Source of the DNA: a bacterium
GTDB taxonomy: Bacteria; Electryoneota; Electryoneia; Electryoneales; Electryoneaceae
Direction: 5' to 3'
Assembly (NCBI GenBank): GCA_020444425.1
Contig: JAHLLB010000012.1
Location: 1 to 64,000, forward strand
Length of the DNA stretch: 64,000 bases
Positions within the stretch are counted from its first letter, which is position 1, and each line of letters opens with the position of its first letter. The notes beneath the pieces were generated by a model. That model had not been told where the DNA came from. It was given only the letters and a program-made list of their open reading frames with translations, and ran no database searches. Of this stretch, positions 54,477 through 63,181 are shown piece by piece. Made by a program: the position numbers and the translations under genes.

Positions 54477-55745
54477 GTGAAACCAAACGAATGCGATATT
54501 CGCAGTCTAGACCTGGCCGATGAGGGCTTGCGCCGGATTCGCTGGGCTGACAACAACATGCCGGTTCTCGCGCAGATCCGGGAAGAGTTCCGTGAGGCGC
54601 AACCGTTGCGCGGCGTGCGCATGAGCGCCTGCCTGCATGTGACGGCTGAAACGGCGAACCTCGTCCGCACGTTGCAGGCGGGTGGGGCGGAGGTCGTTTT
54701 GTGCGCGTCCAATCCACTGTCGACGCAGGATGACGTCGCGGCGAGCCTGGTCCGTGATTTTGACATCCGTGTTTACGCGATTCACGGCGCGAGCAATGAG
54801 GATTATTACTCGCACCTGAACGCAGCCGCGCAGCACAAGCCGCATGTGACGATGGATGACGGTTGCGACCTGGTCACGTTGATCCATGAGAAGTACAAGG
54901 ATCAGATTGGTGACATGATCGGCTCGCTGGAAGAGACCACGACGGGCGTGATTCGCCTGCGTGCGATGGAAAAAAGCGGTGCTCTCAAGCTGCCTGTGAT
55001 CGCGGTCAACGACGCGAAGACGAAAAATATGTTTGATAACAGGTACGGAACGGGCCAGTCCACGGTGGACGGCATCATCCGTGCCACGGACATCCTGCTC
55101 GCGGGCAAGAACGTGGTCACGATTGGCTACGGCTGGTGCGGGCGTGGCTTCGCGAACCGTTGCCGCGGGATGGGATCAAACGTGATCGTCACCGAGATCG
55201 ACCCGGTCAAGGCGCTGGAGGCGGCGATGGACGGCTTCCGGGTGATGCAGATGGAAGAGGCGGCCGAGGTTGGCGACCTGTTCTGCACGTTGACCGGCAA
55301 CAAGCATGTCATTCGTGGTGAGCATTTTGCGAAGATGAAGGATGGCGCGATTGTCGCAAACAGCGGTCACTTTGACATTGAGATCGACATTCCGGCGTTG
55401 AACGGTCTGGCCAAGTCGGTGCAGCGTGGTGTCCGCGAGAACGTTGATGAGTATCAGCTCGAATCCGGCAACCGCATTTTCCTGTTGGCTGAAGGCCGTC
55501 TCATCAACCTCGCGGCGGCGGAAGGCCATCCGGCGAGCGTAATGGACATGAGCTTCGCGACGCAGGCGTTGGCGAGCTCGTACATCTCGGGTGCAGGCAA
55601 GGGTCTGGATCAGAAGGTGTACGATCCGCCTTCAGAGATCGAGGATCGTGTCGCTCGGTTGAAGTTGAACTCGATGGGTTTGAAGGTCGACAAGTTGACG
55701 GAAGAGCAGATAGCCTACCTTTCGGACTGGCAGGAAGGCACGTGA
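54477..55745 (+). CDS. ahcY: Adenosylhomocysteinase (SAH hydrolase)
   Basis: 422 residues from a GTG at 54477 preceded by aagga. Conserved segments include [19 protein letters not shown] (about 9-27), [16 protein letters not shown] (about 76-91), [18 protein letters not shown] (about 179-196), the NAD-binding [10 protein letters not shown] region (about 217-226) and [10 protein letters not shown]. It hydrolyses SAH to adenosine and homocysteine, removing product inhibition of methyltransferases. Placed directly after metK. Confidence 0.96.
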   Translation: MKPNECDIRSLDLADEGLRRIRWADNNMPVLAQIREEFREAQPLRGVRMSACLHVTAETANLVRTLQAGGAEVVLCASNPLSTQDDVAASLVRDFDIRVYAIHGASNEDYYSHLNAAAQHKPHVTMDDGCDLVTLIHEKYKDQIGDMIGSLEETTTGVIRLRAMEKSGALKLPVIAVNDAKTKNMFDNRYGTGQSTVDGIIRATDILLAGKNVVTIGYGWCGRGFANRCRGMGSNVIVTEIDPVKALEAAMDGFRVMQMEEAAEVGDLFCTLTGNKHVIRGEHFAKMKDGAIVANSGHFDIEIDIPALNGLAKSVQRGVRENVDEYQLESGNRIFLLAEGRLINLAAAEGHPASVMDMSFATQALASSYISGAGKGLDQKVYDPPSEIEDRVARLKLNSMGLKVDKLTEEQIAYLSDWQEGT

Positions 55746-55785
55746 TAGGTCCCTTGCTTGTCGGGGCCGCAACTGAGTAGGTGAT

Positions 55786-55814
55786 GTGAACCGGCCACGG
55801 GGTGGCCGGTTCAC
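55786..55814 (+). terminator. Strong 13-bp hairpin after ahcY
   Basis: Perfect 13-bp stem (gtgaaccggccac/gtggccggttcac) with a 3-base loop. It ends the ahcY transcript or insulates the next gene; there is no T-run, so the mechanism is uncertain. Confidence 0.55.
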
Positions 55815-55839
55815 TCACATCCAGACGGAGGAATCGCAT

Positions 55840-58044
55840 ATGGCGCCGGCGAACCAGACGCCACGTGGTCAAAAGTGGTGGTCTCTGGCGGTCGTGGTCG
55901 TGCTTGGATTGACCATGCTACGCTGTTCCTTACCCACCGACCTGGGGGCTCCCGAATGGGATATCCCCTTCTCTGTTGCGTTCAGTACCGAACGCTATGG
56001 AATCAACGATTTGCTGGACTCCACCTCTCTGGCTGACAGTGGGTTTGCGTTCGAAGAAGGTGAGGACGGTGTCCTCATGTTCATCGTTGCGGATACTCTG
56101 GACAGCGTGCGTGTCGGTCGCGACGACATGTTCCTCGGGGACCATGAGTCCGTCGTTTTCGATGTTCCAACGGATACGATTGTCATCCCGTTCTCGGAAG
56201 AACTGGACGAATCGTACTCGCTGGACGACATGTTCACCACGCTCGGTTTTCCGACAAATTACAACAACGGCGACCAGGTGCCCCTGCCTCCGGGCGGCGG
56301 GACGTGGAACCTTGTCGGTAATGAGGGCGGTGACGTCGAATTCGATCAGCTCGATTCCATGAAGTATGCGCACATCGTCGACGGTCAAATTCAGTTGGTG
56401 ATGGAGAACAACACCGACATCGAGTTTGATGATTTGCAGGTTACGGTAATGCGTGAACGGATTCACGAGCCCGGTGTGTTTGTGCCGCTAACCGTGTTTG
56501 ACTACGGCCAGGTGAGTCCGAACGATCAAATGCCGATGTCGTATTTCATGTACGACGACACGTTGACCGCGCGGTTGCGGATGAAGTTCACGGCGAATGG
56601 CCAGGAACAGATCATTACCGCAAATCATTCGGACGCGCTCAACTTCACGCTGATTGTGGATACGTTGAAGGCGGACTACGCGGAAGCGGTGATCGCGCGC
56701 CAGAAACCCCAGTCCCGCAGCGAGATTATTTACCTGAATGATGATCTGTGGATCAAGCGTGCGATTGTGGACTCTGGTTTTGTCTACTACAACGTGGTCA
56801 ACGAGACGGACGTGAACACGATCATCACGTTGACATTCCCGCGCGTTTTCCGTGACGATGGCGACGTTCCGTACGACACAACGTTTGAGATGACTCGAAC
56901 CCGGCCCGGCGAGGATCCGCAATTCGTCGAAGGCGAGATCGACATTCAGGGGATGCGGGTTCGCTATCCTCAGATCCCTGAAACTCCGGGCACGAACCAG
57001 GAATTTCACGTTCAGACCACGGTGACAATTCTGAGTTCCGGCGAAATTTCGCCGGGCGTACCGGACACCTCGGTGATCGCGGTCGGCAACTCGGTAATCA
57101 GCACCTTCCAGCTGAGCGACCTCGTATTGAGCACGGCGGAGGGTGTGTTCCGTGACTACGAGTATGATATCACGGAAGAGGTTGTCGAAATCACCCAGTT
57201 CGAGGATGAAGAGCAGCTGCAGCAGGACTTGGCGAACAACCTTTCGTTGCGTGATGTGAATCTGATCCTCGATATGCAGAACAACATCGAGGCGCCGATG
57301 GAGCTGACGTTGAACATCGAGGCGTCCAACTCTGTTGCGTTTCTTCAGGCAGAAACGACGGTTGTTCGAAATCTGGGCCGGCGACAGGAACGGATGGTGA
57401 TCGAGGACATTTCGAACATCCTCAACATTTTGCCGGATGAGGTGGCGATCACGGGGACAGTCCGTACCGGCTACGAGGTGTTTGGCGTGCCGGATACGGC
57501 GTACGCGTTGAACTTGTACGATTATATCGTACCCGCGTTCAGGCTGGAGGCGCCAGTTTCATATGTGATGTCGGAAGACACTCCGTTGCGGCCACCGGTT
57601 CAGTTGTTTGAGGAACCGATCAACCCGGACATCAAGGAATTCAGCCTGTATGCGATCGTGGAGAACGCGATGCCGGTTGGTGGTTACCTGTACCTGATGG
57701 CCGGGAAGTTCGGGAGTGAGGAAGAGGCGGAGCAGAAGCTGAAGCGTGATGATTTCGAATACTACGGCATCACCTTCATTGAAGGCGGCGAGTCGCCGAC
57801 ACCCATGTACATCAATCCGCCGACCGTGGATGATGACGGCCGGCCGGTGGGAACGTATCTGGATACGTTGTTCACCCGCATTCCGTCATCCCGCATGAAG
57901 GTGTTCGCGAAGGACAGTGTGTACACGCGCCAGGTCCTTGTGCTGGAGGCGACCGACACGTCCGGAGTTGTGATAAACGTGGAAGATTACCTCGACGTTT
58001 CTGTAATTGGCGAAGTACTGTTCAAGATCAACGGTGATGACTGA
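55840..58044 (+). CDS. Large exported beta-rich lipoprotein-like protein
   Basis: 734 residues from the ATG at 55840 (ggagg site; earlier GTG lies in the hairpin). The N-terminus WWSLAVVVVLGLTMLRC is a signal sequence ending at a Cys, with Arg at -1 so the lipobox is imperfect. The rest is acidic and beta-rich with no enzymatic motif. It is followed after 16 bases by a PorV/DUF5723-like barrel gene; large lipoprotein plus barrel pairs of this kind recur in FCB genomes. Likely on the outer membrane; function unknown. Confidence 0.78.
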   Translation: MAPANQTPRGQKWWSLAVVVVLGLTMLRCSLPTDLGAPEWDIPFSVAFSTERYGINDLLDSTSLADSGFAFEEGEDGVLMFIVADTLDSVRVGRDDMFLGDHESVVFDVPTDTIVIPFSEELDESYSLDDMFTTLGFPTNYNNGDQVPLPPGGGTWNLVGNEGGDVEFDQLDSMKYAHIVDGQIQLVMENNTDIEFDDLQVTVMRERIHEPGVFVPLTVFDYGQVSPNDQMPMSYFMYDDTLTARLRMKFTANGQEQIITANHSDALNFTLIVDTLKADYAEAVIARQKPQSRSEIIYLNDDLWIKRAIVDSGFVYYNVVNETDVNTIITLTFPRVFRDDGDVPYDTTFEMTRTRPGEDPQFVEGEIDIQGMRVRYPQIPETPGTNQEFHVQTTVTILSSGEISPGVPDTSVIAVGNSVISTFQLSDLVLSTAEGVFRDYEYDITEEVVEITQFEDEEQLQQDLANNLSLRDVNLILDMQNNIEAPMELTLNIEASNSVAFLQAETTVVRNLGRRQERMVIEDISNILNILPDEVAITGTVRTGYEVFGVPDTAYALNLYDYIVPAFRLEAPVSYVMSEDTPLRPPVQLFEEPINPDIKEFSLYAIVENAMPVGGYLYLMAGKFGSEEEAEQKLKRDDFEYYGITFIEGGESPTPMYINPPTVDDDGRPVGTYLDTLFTRIPSSRMKVFAKDSVYTRQVLVLEATDTSGVVINVEDYLDVSVIGEVLFKINGDD

Positions 58045-58060
58045 GCCGGAGGACGGAACG

Positions 58061-59494
58061 ATGACAACACGCAAGAAGATCTTCGTGCTGGCGTTCGCGT
58101 TTTTCGCCGGCCTGTCAAGTTGGGGAACCACGTACGCGCTGCAACCGGTGCAGGCGCGGGACGTGTCCATGGGTATGACCTCGGCGGCGGACGCCGTCGG
58201 TGTTCGTGTCGTTGGCCTGAACCCGGCCTTCCTCGCATTCAAGGATCAGCCGAAGGTGACGATCTCGATTCCGGTGATCAATTTCGGGTTCCGCTTCGGC
58301 AACAACGTTTATTCCAACAAGGACGTGTTTGATTACTTCCGCAGCGATATGTACTGGACGGATGAAATCAAGCAGATCCTCGCGGACAAGGTGGACCAGG
58401 ACAAGTTGAATTTCACCACGGACTGGTACGCGCGCTTCATCGGGTTCAGCTTCCCGACGCAATACCTGACGATGGCGTTTACCTACGACATGGGCATGAG
58501 CATGGACGCCGATCTGGACGATGAGTTTACCGATCTGGCGTTGCTGGGGAATCCCGTCTCAAGCCTGGGCGAATTGAAGGAGTTCTCCGAGACGGACATG
58601 TCCGGTGTATGGCTGTCACGGCTTGGCTTCACCTTCGCCAAGAACTTCAACTACGCCGAGGAAGTGGACTGGTTGGAAGAATTGACCGCTGGCGTCACCT
58701 TCAATTATTTCCTCGGGCACGCGTTCGCCGATGTCGACGAGTTTGAGGCATCCTTCCTGACTGACTACGATGGCACCCGTTCGTACGCCTACTTCGAAGT
58801 GGTTGGTGCCGGTCAGTTGAGCGCCAACGAAAAGGATGACTTTTATTCGGACAAGTTCATCGCGGGTAATGGTGTCGGGGTTGACCTCGGCATCGGGATG
58901 AAATTGCTCAAAGGACGGGCGACCGCCGGGTTGAGCATCATCAACCTGATCAACCAGATGACATGGGATGAAGGCAAGCGAGCGGTCTACGCGATGGATC
59001 TTGACGGGCTCTCGCTGAGCGGCATGAACGACGAAAACTACTGGGAAGACTATTTCGAACCTGTGGACTCGTTGTTCGCTGAGACGGAAAACCTGAAGAC
59101 CGAACTTCCCCGTCTGATCAAGCTGAACGGTGCGTATGTGCTGAACGAGCGGATCACGCTCACCGGCGGTATCACGGCCCAGACCAACGATGTGATCGGC
59201 GCGGATGCGTTCCTGCGTGCCGGCATGGGCATTCAGCATTACACGCTGGATTGGTTCAACCTGCGCGGCGGTGCGAGTGTCGGGGGACGGTCCGGCGTGG
59301 CGTTCGGCCTTGGATTCGGCCTGCGGTATGGCTTCTGGCAGACCGACGTCGGCCTGGGTTGGGAGCACGGGATGTTCGACTTCGCCAAAGGCATGCGGTT
59401 CGGCATCAGCTCGATCTTTGTCTTCGATCAGCTCGACCTGTACGGCATTCATGGCGATTACGACGAGGAAGCAGGGGATAACACGTTCGAATAA
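58061..59494 (+). CDS. Outer-membrane beta-barrel protein (PorV/DUF5723/UPF0164-like)
   Basis: 477 residues from the ATG at 58061 behind ggagga. Signal peptide (MTTRKKIFVLAFAFFAGLSS) then VQARDVSMGMTSAADAVGV and GLNPAFLAF, the N-terminal hallmark of PorV/FadL-like FCB barrels, where small-residue-rich DxxxMGxAxxA and NPAxLA motifs recur. Alternating aromatic and glycine strands continue to the C-terminus (VGGRSGVAFGLGFGLRYGFW). Probably acts with the lipoprotein encoded just upstream. A terminator follows at 59598. Confidence 0.8.
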   Translation: MTTRKKIFVLAFAFFAGLSSWGTTYALQPVQARDVSMGMTSAADAVGVRVVGLNPAFLAFKDQPKVTISIPVINFGFRFGNNVYSNKDVFDYFRSDMYWTDEIKQILADKVDQDKLNFTTDWYARFIGFSFPTQYLTMAFTYDMGMSMDADLDDEFTDLALLGNPVSSLGELKEFSETDMSGVWLSRLGFTFAKNFNYAEEVDWLEELTAGVTFNYFLGHAFADVDEFEASFLTDYDGTRSYAYFEVVGAGQLSANEKDDFYSDKFIAGNGVGVDLGIGMKLLKGRATAGLSIINLINQMTWDEGKRAVYAMDLDGLSLSGMNDENYWEDYFEPVDSLFAETENLKTELPRLIKLNGAYVLNERITLTGGITAQTNDVIGADAFLRAGMGIQHYTLDWFNLRGGASVGGRSGVAFGLGFGLRYGFWQTDVGLGWEHGMFDFAKGMRFGISSIFVFDQLDLYGIHGDYDEEAGDNTFE

Positions 59495-59597
59495 AGGCTG
59501 CGGTCGGCTGACAGCGGCCAGCGTTCTGCTGATTGCTGACAGCGATCTCAGCGTCGCGATACACAGTTTTCAAATTGCGGACGGCTGTCCGCTGTAG

Positions 59598-59628
59598 ACC
59601 CGGCAACACAAGTTGCCGGGTTTCTTTG
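59598..59628 (+). terminator. Rho-independent terminator
   Basis: 9-bp stem acccggcaa/ttgccgggt followed by ttctttgtttg, about 100 bases after the barrel gene. Confidence 0.85.
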
Positions 59629-59739
59629 TTTGCCGACCAGTCGGAGCCCTCTTCAGTCCCTGCCGAGCTACGAGAGCTCAGAGACCGAAGCCCGAGACAA
59701 CCATCCGGCGAGTTGAGACCGCGCACGTTTTGAGTGGTC

Positions 59740-59794
59740 GATATCAGCCAATTGGTTCGTTTCGACCACATCAAATCAGCCACTGGTTGATATC
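59740..59794. repeat. Spaced inverted repeat gatatca-x-cca / tgg-x-tgatatc
   Basis: Arms at 59740-59750 and 59784-59794, in a 320-base gap before the small membrane protein gene. It may be a regulator site for that gene. The flanking 59629-59947 contains no gene. Confidence 0.4.
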
Positions 59795-59947
59795 GCTCAG
59801 CGGCGAGAGCGTGGGAGAGCGCAGGTAACGTCGGATATAATAACGAGTTCGGGAATGAGAAGAAAACTGGCACGGGGCTTGTAAATGAATTGTGCGAACA
59901 GCGACAGACAGGCGATCGGGGACAAGACAGGAAGGGGAGGACGACAG

Positions 59948-60142
59948 ATGGAGCAGCGGCAGTTTTTGGCAATCGTCCTCGCCGTGATCTTGTTCGGAAT
60001 ATCAGTCGCCATGGGCGTGAATGTGGTCATCGAAGGCATTGATGCAAACGCACGCCACCAGATGAGTAAGTCGCAGGAAGTCAGTTTGAACTTTGAAAAC
60101 AATCTCGTCACCTGGAACACCTTCCCACACATGCAAATGTGA
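59948..60142 (+). CDS. Small pilin-like membrane protein (MEQRQFL type)
   Basis: 64 residues. ATG at 59948 behind ggggagg. One N-terminal helix (FLAIVLAVILFGISVAMGVN, about 6-25) begins almost at the start, then a short polar tail. It resembles a recurrent FCB-group pilin-like family that starts M(G/D)QQQLLLIxLGVIIVGIAVA and continues DANRDA; here the corresponding segment is DANARHQM. The tail is shorter and different, so it may be truncated or divergent. Confidence 0.6.
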   Translation: MEQRQFLAIVLAVILFGISVAMGVNVVIEGIDANARHQMSKSQEVSLNFENNLVTWNTFPHMQM

Positions 60143-60164
60143 GTTTCTTGTGGCGCATCCTCCT

Positions 60165-60363
60165 CCTAGGGGTCGAGGCCTGAGCAACCTGGCCCCTGAT
60201 TTGATGGAAACCTGCCGGAGACGGCAGTCACCATAAAGCAGTACCGCAGGACCTTGACAAGCGATGAGAGAGCAGAATGGGCGGCCGAGCGTCGCTCCCT
60301 CGCCCATGTCTCAACCCCCATTCCATGCCCCGGCGTCGACCGCCCCTTTTGTTCTCTCAATCA
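60165..60363 (+). ncRNA. Candidate structured non-coding RNA
   Basis: A long imperfect inverted repeat pairs 60266-60294 with 60331-60358; several of the differences are G-U compatible, which favours RNA folding over DNA palindrome. Upstream is a 6-bp hairpin with a GAGA tetraloop (60212-60227), and a strong terminator follows immediately at 60365-60396. No ORF is plausible here. It does not match 6S, SRP, RNase P or tmRNA signatures as I know them. Confidence 0.4.
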
Positions 60364-60364
60364 C

Positions 60365-60396
60365 ACGCCCAGCCCAATCAGCTGGGCGTTTTGTTT
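60365..60396 (+). terminator. Rho-independent terminator
   Basis: 9-bp stem acgcccagc/gctgggcgt with a 7-base loop and a ttttgtttc tail. It directly follows the candidate RNA. Confidence 0.85.
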
Positions 60397-60696
60397 CTGC
60401 ACAGCTTTGATTCGTGAGGTCACTCGATGAGTGGTTTCGCCTGGATCAACAGGATGTACTGCGCTGTTCTGGACGTTGCGGTGCCAGACTGGCGCACCCT
60501 TCACCGTGATACCGCCGGGCCCGACATTTGGCGGCCTGACAACCGGGTGTTCACGGGTATCCCCTCTCTCCACTCTCTTCTTGCAGTGTTACGGCATGTT
60601 ATCCGCATGACAGAGGATTGGTTTTGGGGTGAACAGCAACGGGCTGTAGTGTGTCCGGTACGGACGTCCGGTACAGACCCGTTGGGGAGATGCACG

Positions 60697-60858
60697 ATGA
60701 ACCGCAACAGTACAGCTCCACCGGCGTTGAATTACCTGCTGTTTCTGGTGGTCTTGTTATTGGTCGGTTTCCTGCTTGTCTGTGTACCGACAGAGGTTTT
60801 TTCGCAGGAAGTGGTGCTGCAACCGGCCAGTGACTGGGTGTCTGTGTTGATTGGCTAG
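60697..60858 (+). CDS. Small single-span membrane protein (53 residues)
   Basis: ATG at 60697 after ggggaga. A short polar start precedes one hydrophobic helix (YLLFLVVLLLVGFLLVCV, about 13-30) and a short tail with VFSQ, which could be a signal-peptidase site. Two direct copies of gtccggtac lie just upstream (about 60655-60675). No family is recognised. The region from 60397 to 60696 has no other gene. Confidence 0.5.
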   Translation: MNRNSTAPPALNYLLFLVVLLLVGFLLVCVPTEVFSQEVVLQPASDWVSVLIG

Positions 60859-61033
60859 AGCTGATTGACACGATTCCAATTCGCGGATCGAAGTACCGCG
60901 ATCATCAGAAGTTACGCCGCTGGAAAGTTTGAAAACGACCGAATCGGGAAAGAGGAGAACTCTGAGCTTATCGCAGGATATACAAAAAATAAGAAATTCG
61001 GATTCATTCCAGATAGCCGTTGAAGACGAGAAA

Positions 61034-61066
61034 TGCCACGGACTTAGGCCCGTGGCAGATTTTTTT
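61034..61066 (+). terminator. Rho-independent terminator
   Basis: 8-bp stem tgccacgg/ccgtggca followed by gattttttt. It probably ends the transcript of the small membrane protein gene. Confidence 0.85.
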
Positions 61067-61357
61067 GTAAGCTCTGAAACAGGATGCAGGCAAAGTGGGC
61101 AGGCTTAGCAACAGTCCAGTTTCGGCCAGCATGTCATTCTGATGCTGCGTTTGTTTGCAGCAGAAGAAGATCCAGACTATCAGCAGGCACCTCTCAAATC
61201 AGGACTTACAGAATCTGGCTCTTCCTCACTTCTCTGCGTTCCGTTCGGAATGACGCGCGTTGAACCTGACGCCTACAAATACTCTTCTACCCGCTATCGT
61301 TTCGCCTCTCACGTCACACGACTCACACCTCACACCTCATGCCTCATACCTGCTCCT
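61067..61357. other. Intergenic, low-complexity tail
   Basis: No gene is supported. The part next to cpoB (about 61310-61350) is a degenerate run of cacacctca/catacctg units, similar in style to the simple repeats at 233-265. Confidence 0.4.
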
Positions 61358-62158
61358 CTAGAGATCCTCGAGCCTCATCGCAGCCTGTTCCGCTTCGGGA
61401 CTGTCCGGGAAGTCGCGGGTGATGGTTTCGAAGTGTCCACGTGCGGCATCGTCCTCACCGGCGTCCATCGCGAGGATGCCGAGCTTGAGCAACGTGGCCG
61501 GCAGCCGGTTGCTGTCCGGATATTCGCCGAGTACGCGGTTGAACATCGTTTGCGCGGAATCGGGCTGTTCGTCCGCCATGAACGATTCGGCGAGCCAGTA
61601 CAATGCGTCGTCGGCTAACGGCGATTCGGGAAACGAGTTCAGCAGCTCACGGTAGCCCATCCGTGCCAGCTCATATTCACCACGCAGGTATTCTTCCTGG
61701 CCCTGGTCGTAGAGCGCCCGTTCCTCCGCAGAAGCGCGGACACCGTCAATGGTCTCCGGACTGCGCAGGGTTTTATTGACCTCTTCGAGGCTGCGGAGCA
61801 AAGAACTCAACAGGCGTTCATTTTCTTCGAAGCGGTTGGTCAACGTGTACAGCCGCCGTTCGAAGTCCTGGCTGGTAGCGCTCTGGTCGGCCTGCATCGC
61901 GCGCAGTTCCTGACTCACATTTTCGCCGAGCAGCGCCTTGATGCTGTCGATGTCGGCCTGCGTCTGCTGTTGCTGACGGTCAAGCTGGACTAGCCGTGCG
62001 CGGAACTCGCTGTGATCTTCCTGGAACTGGACGATCTCTTCTTTGGACGCCGCGCAACCGAGCATCAGCAGCGCGACGGAGAGCGTCAGGCCCAGGCGGA
62101 GCTTCTGTAGCGCACGTCTGACCGTGCGTCTGATCGACGCGATAGTCGGTTTCTGCAT
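61358..62158 (-). CDS. cpoB: CpoB/YbgF-like Tol-Pal accessory lipoprotein
   Basis: 266 residues. Signal with lipobox LMLGC (about 31-35), an N-terminal coiled coil (about 40-125) and a C-terminal TPR domain beginning near 145 (ALYDQGQEEYLRGEYELARM, then FPESPLADDALYWLAESF). This matches YbgF/CpoB, which coordinates outer-membrane constriction with cell-wall synthesis. It lies 30 bases downstream of pal on the same strand, the usual order. The lipobox is unusual; E. coli CpoB is a periplasmic protein without one. Confidence 0.85.
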   Translation of the reverse strand: MQKPTIASIRRTVRRALQKLRLGLTLSVALLMLGCAASKEEIVQFQEDHSEFRARLVQLDRQQQQTQADIDSIKALLGENVSQELRAMQADQSATSQDFERRLYTLTNRFEENERLLSSLLRSLEEVNKTLRSPETIDGVRASAEERALYDQGQEEYLRGEYELARMGYRELLNSFPESPLADDALYWLAESFMADEQPDSAQTMFNRVLGEYPDSNRLPATLLKLGILAMDAGEDDAARGHFETITRDFPDSPEAEQAAMRLEDL

Positions 62159-62188
62159 GGGTACGGAACCTCGGCTTCGTCGCGAACG

Positions 62189-62770
62189 TTAGCGGACGAC
62201 GGTTGCGGCACGGCGATTCTTCGCCCACGCCGCCTCGTTCGAGCCCTGAACCTCCGGGCGTTCCTCGCCGTAGCTGACGAGCCGGACACGGGTGCCGTCA
62301 ATACCGTAGTCGATGTAGTATTGCTTCACGGATGCCGCCCGGCGTTCACCCAGCGCGAGGTTGTATTCGGTCGATCCGCGCTCGTCGCAATGGCCTTCGA
62401 CGGAGACCTTCCAGTCGGGATACTTGCGCAGCATTTCGGCGTTATGGCGGAGCGCGTCACGGGTAGCGGCTGACAGCGAAGATTGGTCGAACTCGAAGTA
62501 GACAACCTTCAGGCTCGCCTTGTCCTGGCTGATCTGGCGCATCTTCCGTTCTTCGGCGAGACGCAGCTCTTCCAGCCGGCGGCGTTCCAGTTCTTCCACC
62601 GACGGCAGGGTATCCTCGACGACGGGTTCCGGCTCAATATCCTGGAAGCCGGTGGTGTCGATCGGGATTTCTTCGATGGGTGGGGTTTCCTGTTGCTTGG
62701 ATGCACACCCGGCGAACAGGATCGCCAGGGTGAAAAGAAACACGAGGGACAGCAGGCCAGAACGTTTCAT
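62189..62770 (-). CDS. pal: Peptidoglycan-associated lipoprotein Pal
   Basis: 193 residues. Lipoprotein signal (MKRSGLLSLVFLF, then LFAGCAS, Cys about 22), a Pro/Glu-rich linker with a charged helix, then an OmpA-like domain: VYFEFDQSSLS (about 90-100), VEGHCDERGSTEYNLALGER (about 123-142) and RLVSYGEERP (about 162-171). The Asp and Arg for diaminopimelate binding are present. It anchors the outer membrane to peptidoglycan. Confidence 0.93.
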   Translation of the reverse strand: MKRSGLLSLVFLFTLAILFAGCASKQQETPPIEEIPIDTTGFQDIEPEPVVEDTLPSVEELERRRLEELRLAEERKMRQISQDKASLKVVYFEFDQSSLSAATRDALRHNAEMLRKYPDWKVSVEGHCDERGSTEYNLALGERRAASVKQYYIDYGIDGTRVRLVSYGEERPEVQGSNEAAWAKNRRAATVVR

Positions 62771-63005
62771 TCGTACGGTCCTCGAAAACGGTTTTGTGTG
62801 TTGGTTGGTGGCGAAACGAGGATCGCCCCCCGTATCTTAGACTCTCCGGGAGGCCAATTCGTTGCATGAAAACCCGTGCGGGGGTCTCCCGCGCCCAAGT
62901 GGAAAGTAGGAGAACGGCGAGAGCAGCGCAATTCGGTACGAGAGACGATTGCTTCTCCGGCTGTCTTGACAGTACGGACCGAGAATCCTATTTTGTCGCG
63001 CCTGT

Positions 63006-63079
63006 TGGGGATTGGTGTAATGGCAACACGCCTGACTCTGGATCAGGTAATCGGGGTTCGACTCCCTGATCCCCAGCCA
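63006..63079 (+). tRNA. tRNA-Gln(CTG)
   Basis: Acceptor tggggat pairs with atcccca, the anticodon loop is actCTGgatc, the T-loop is ggttcgact, and CCA is encoded at 63077-63079. The UGGGGAU acceptor is typical of glutamine tRNAs. Confidence 0.93.
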
Positions 63080-63084
63080 TCGAC

Positions 63085-63121
63085 CCGCAAGTTCTGAATT
63101 ATCAGGGCTTGCGGTTTTTTG
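63085..63121 (+). terminator. Rho-independent terminator of tRNA-Gln
   Basis: 7-bp stem ccgcaag/cttgcgg with a 15-base loop followed by ttttttg. Confidence 0.88.
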
Positions 63122-63181
63122 TTTTCCAAACGCGTACGTTAGGATCCATGATCATCCCAGCTGAACTTCATGTAGAAAATC

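Noticed and set aside
60427-60858. 143-codon reading of the small membrane protein gene
   Set aside because: The upstream part has no coding character and crosses direct repeats; the ATG at 60697 has its own ribosome site and gives a clean membrane helix.
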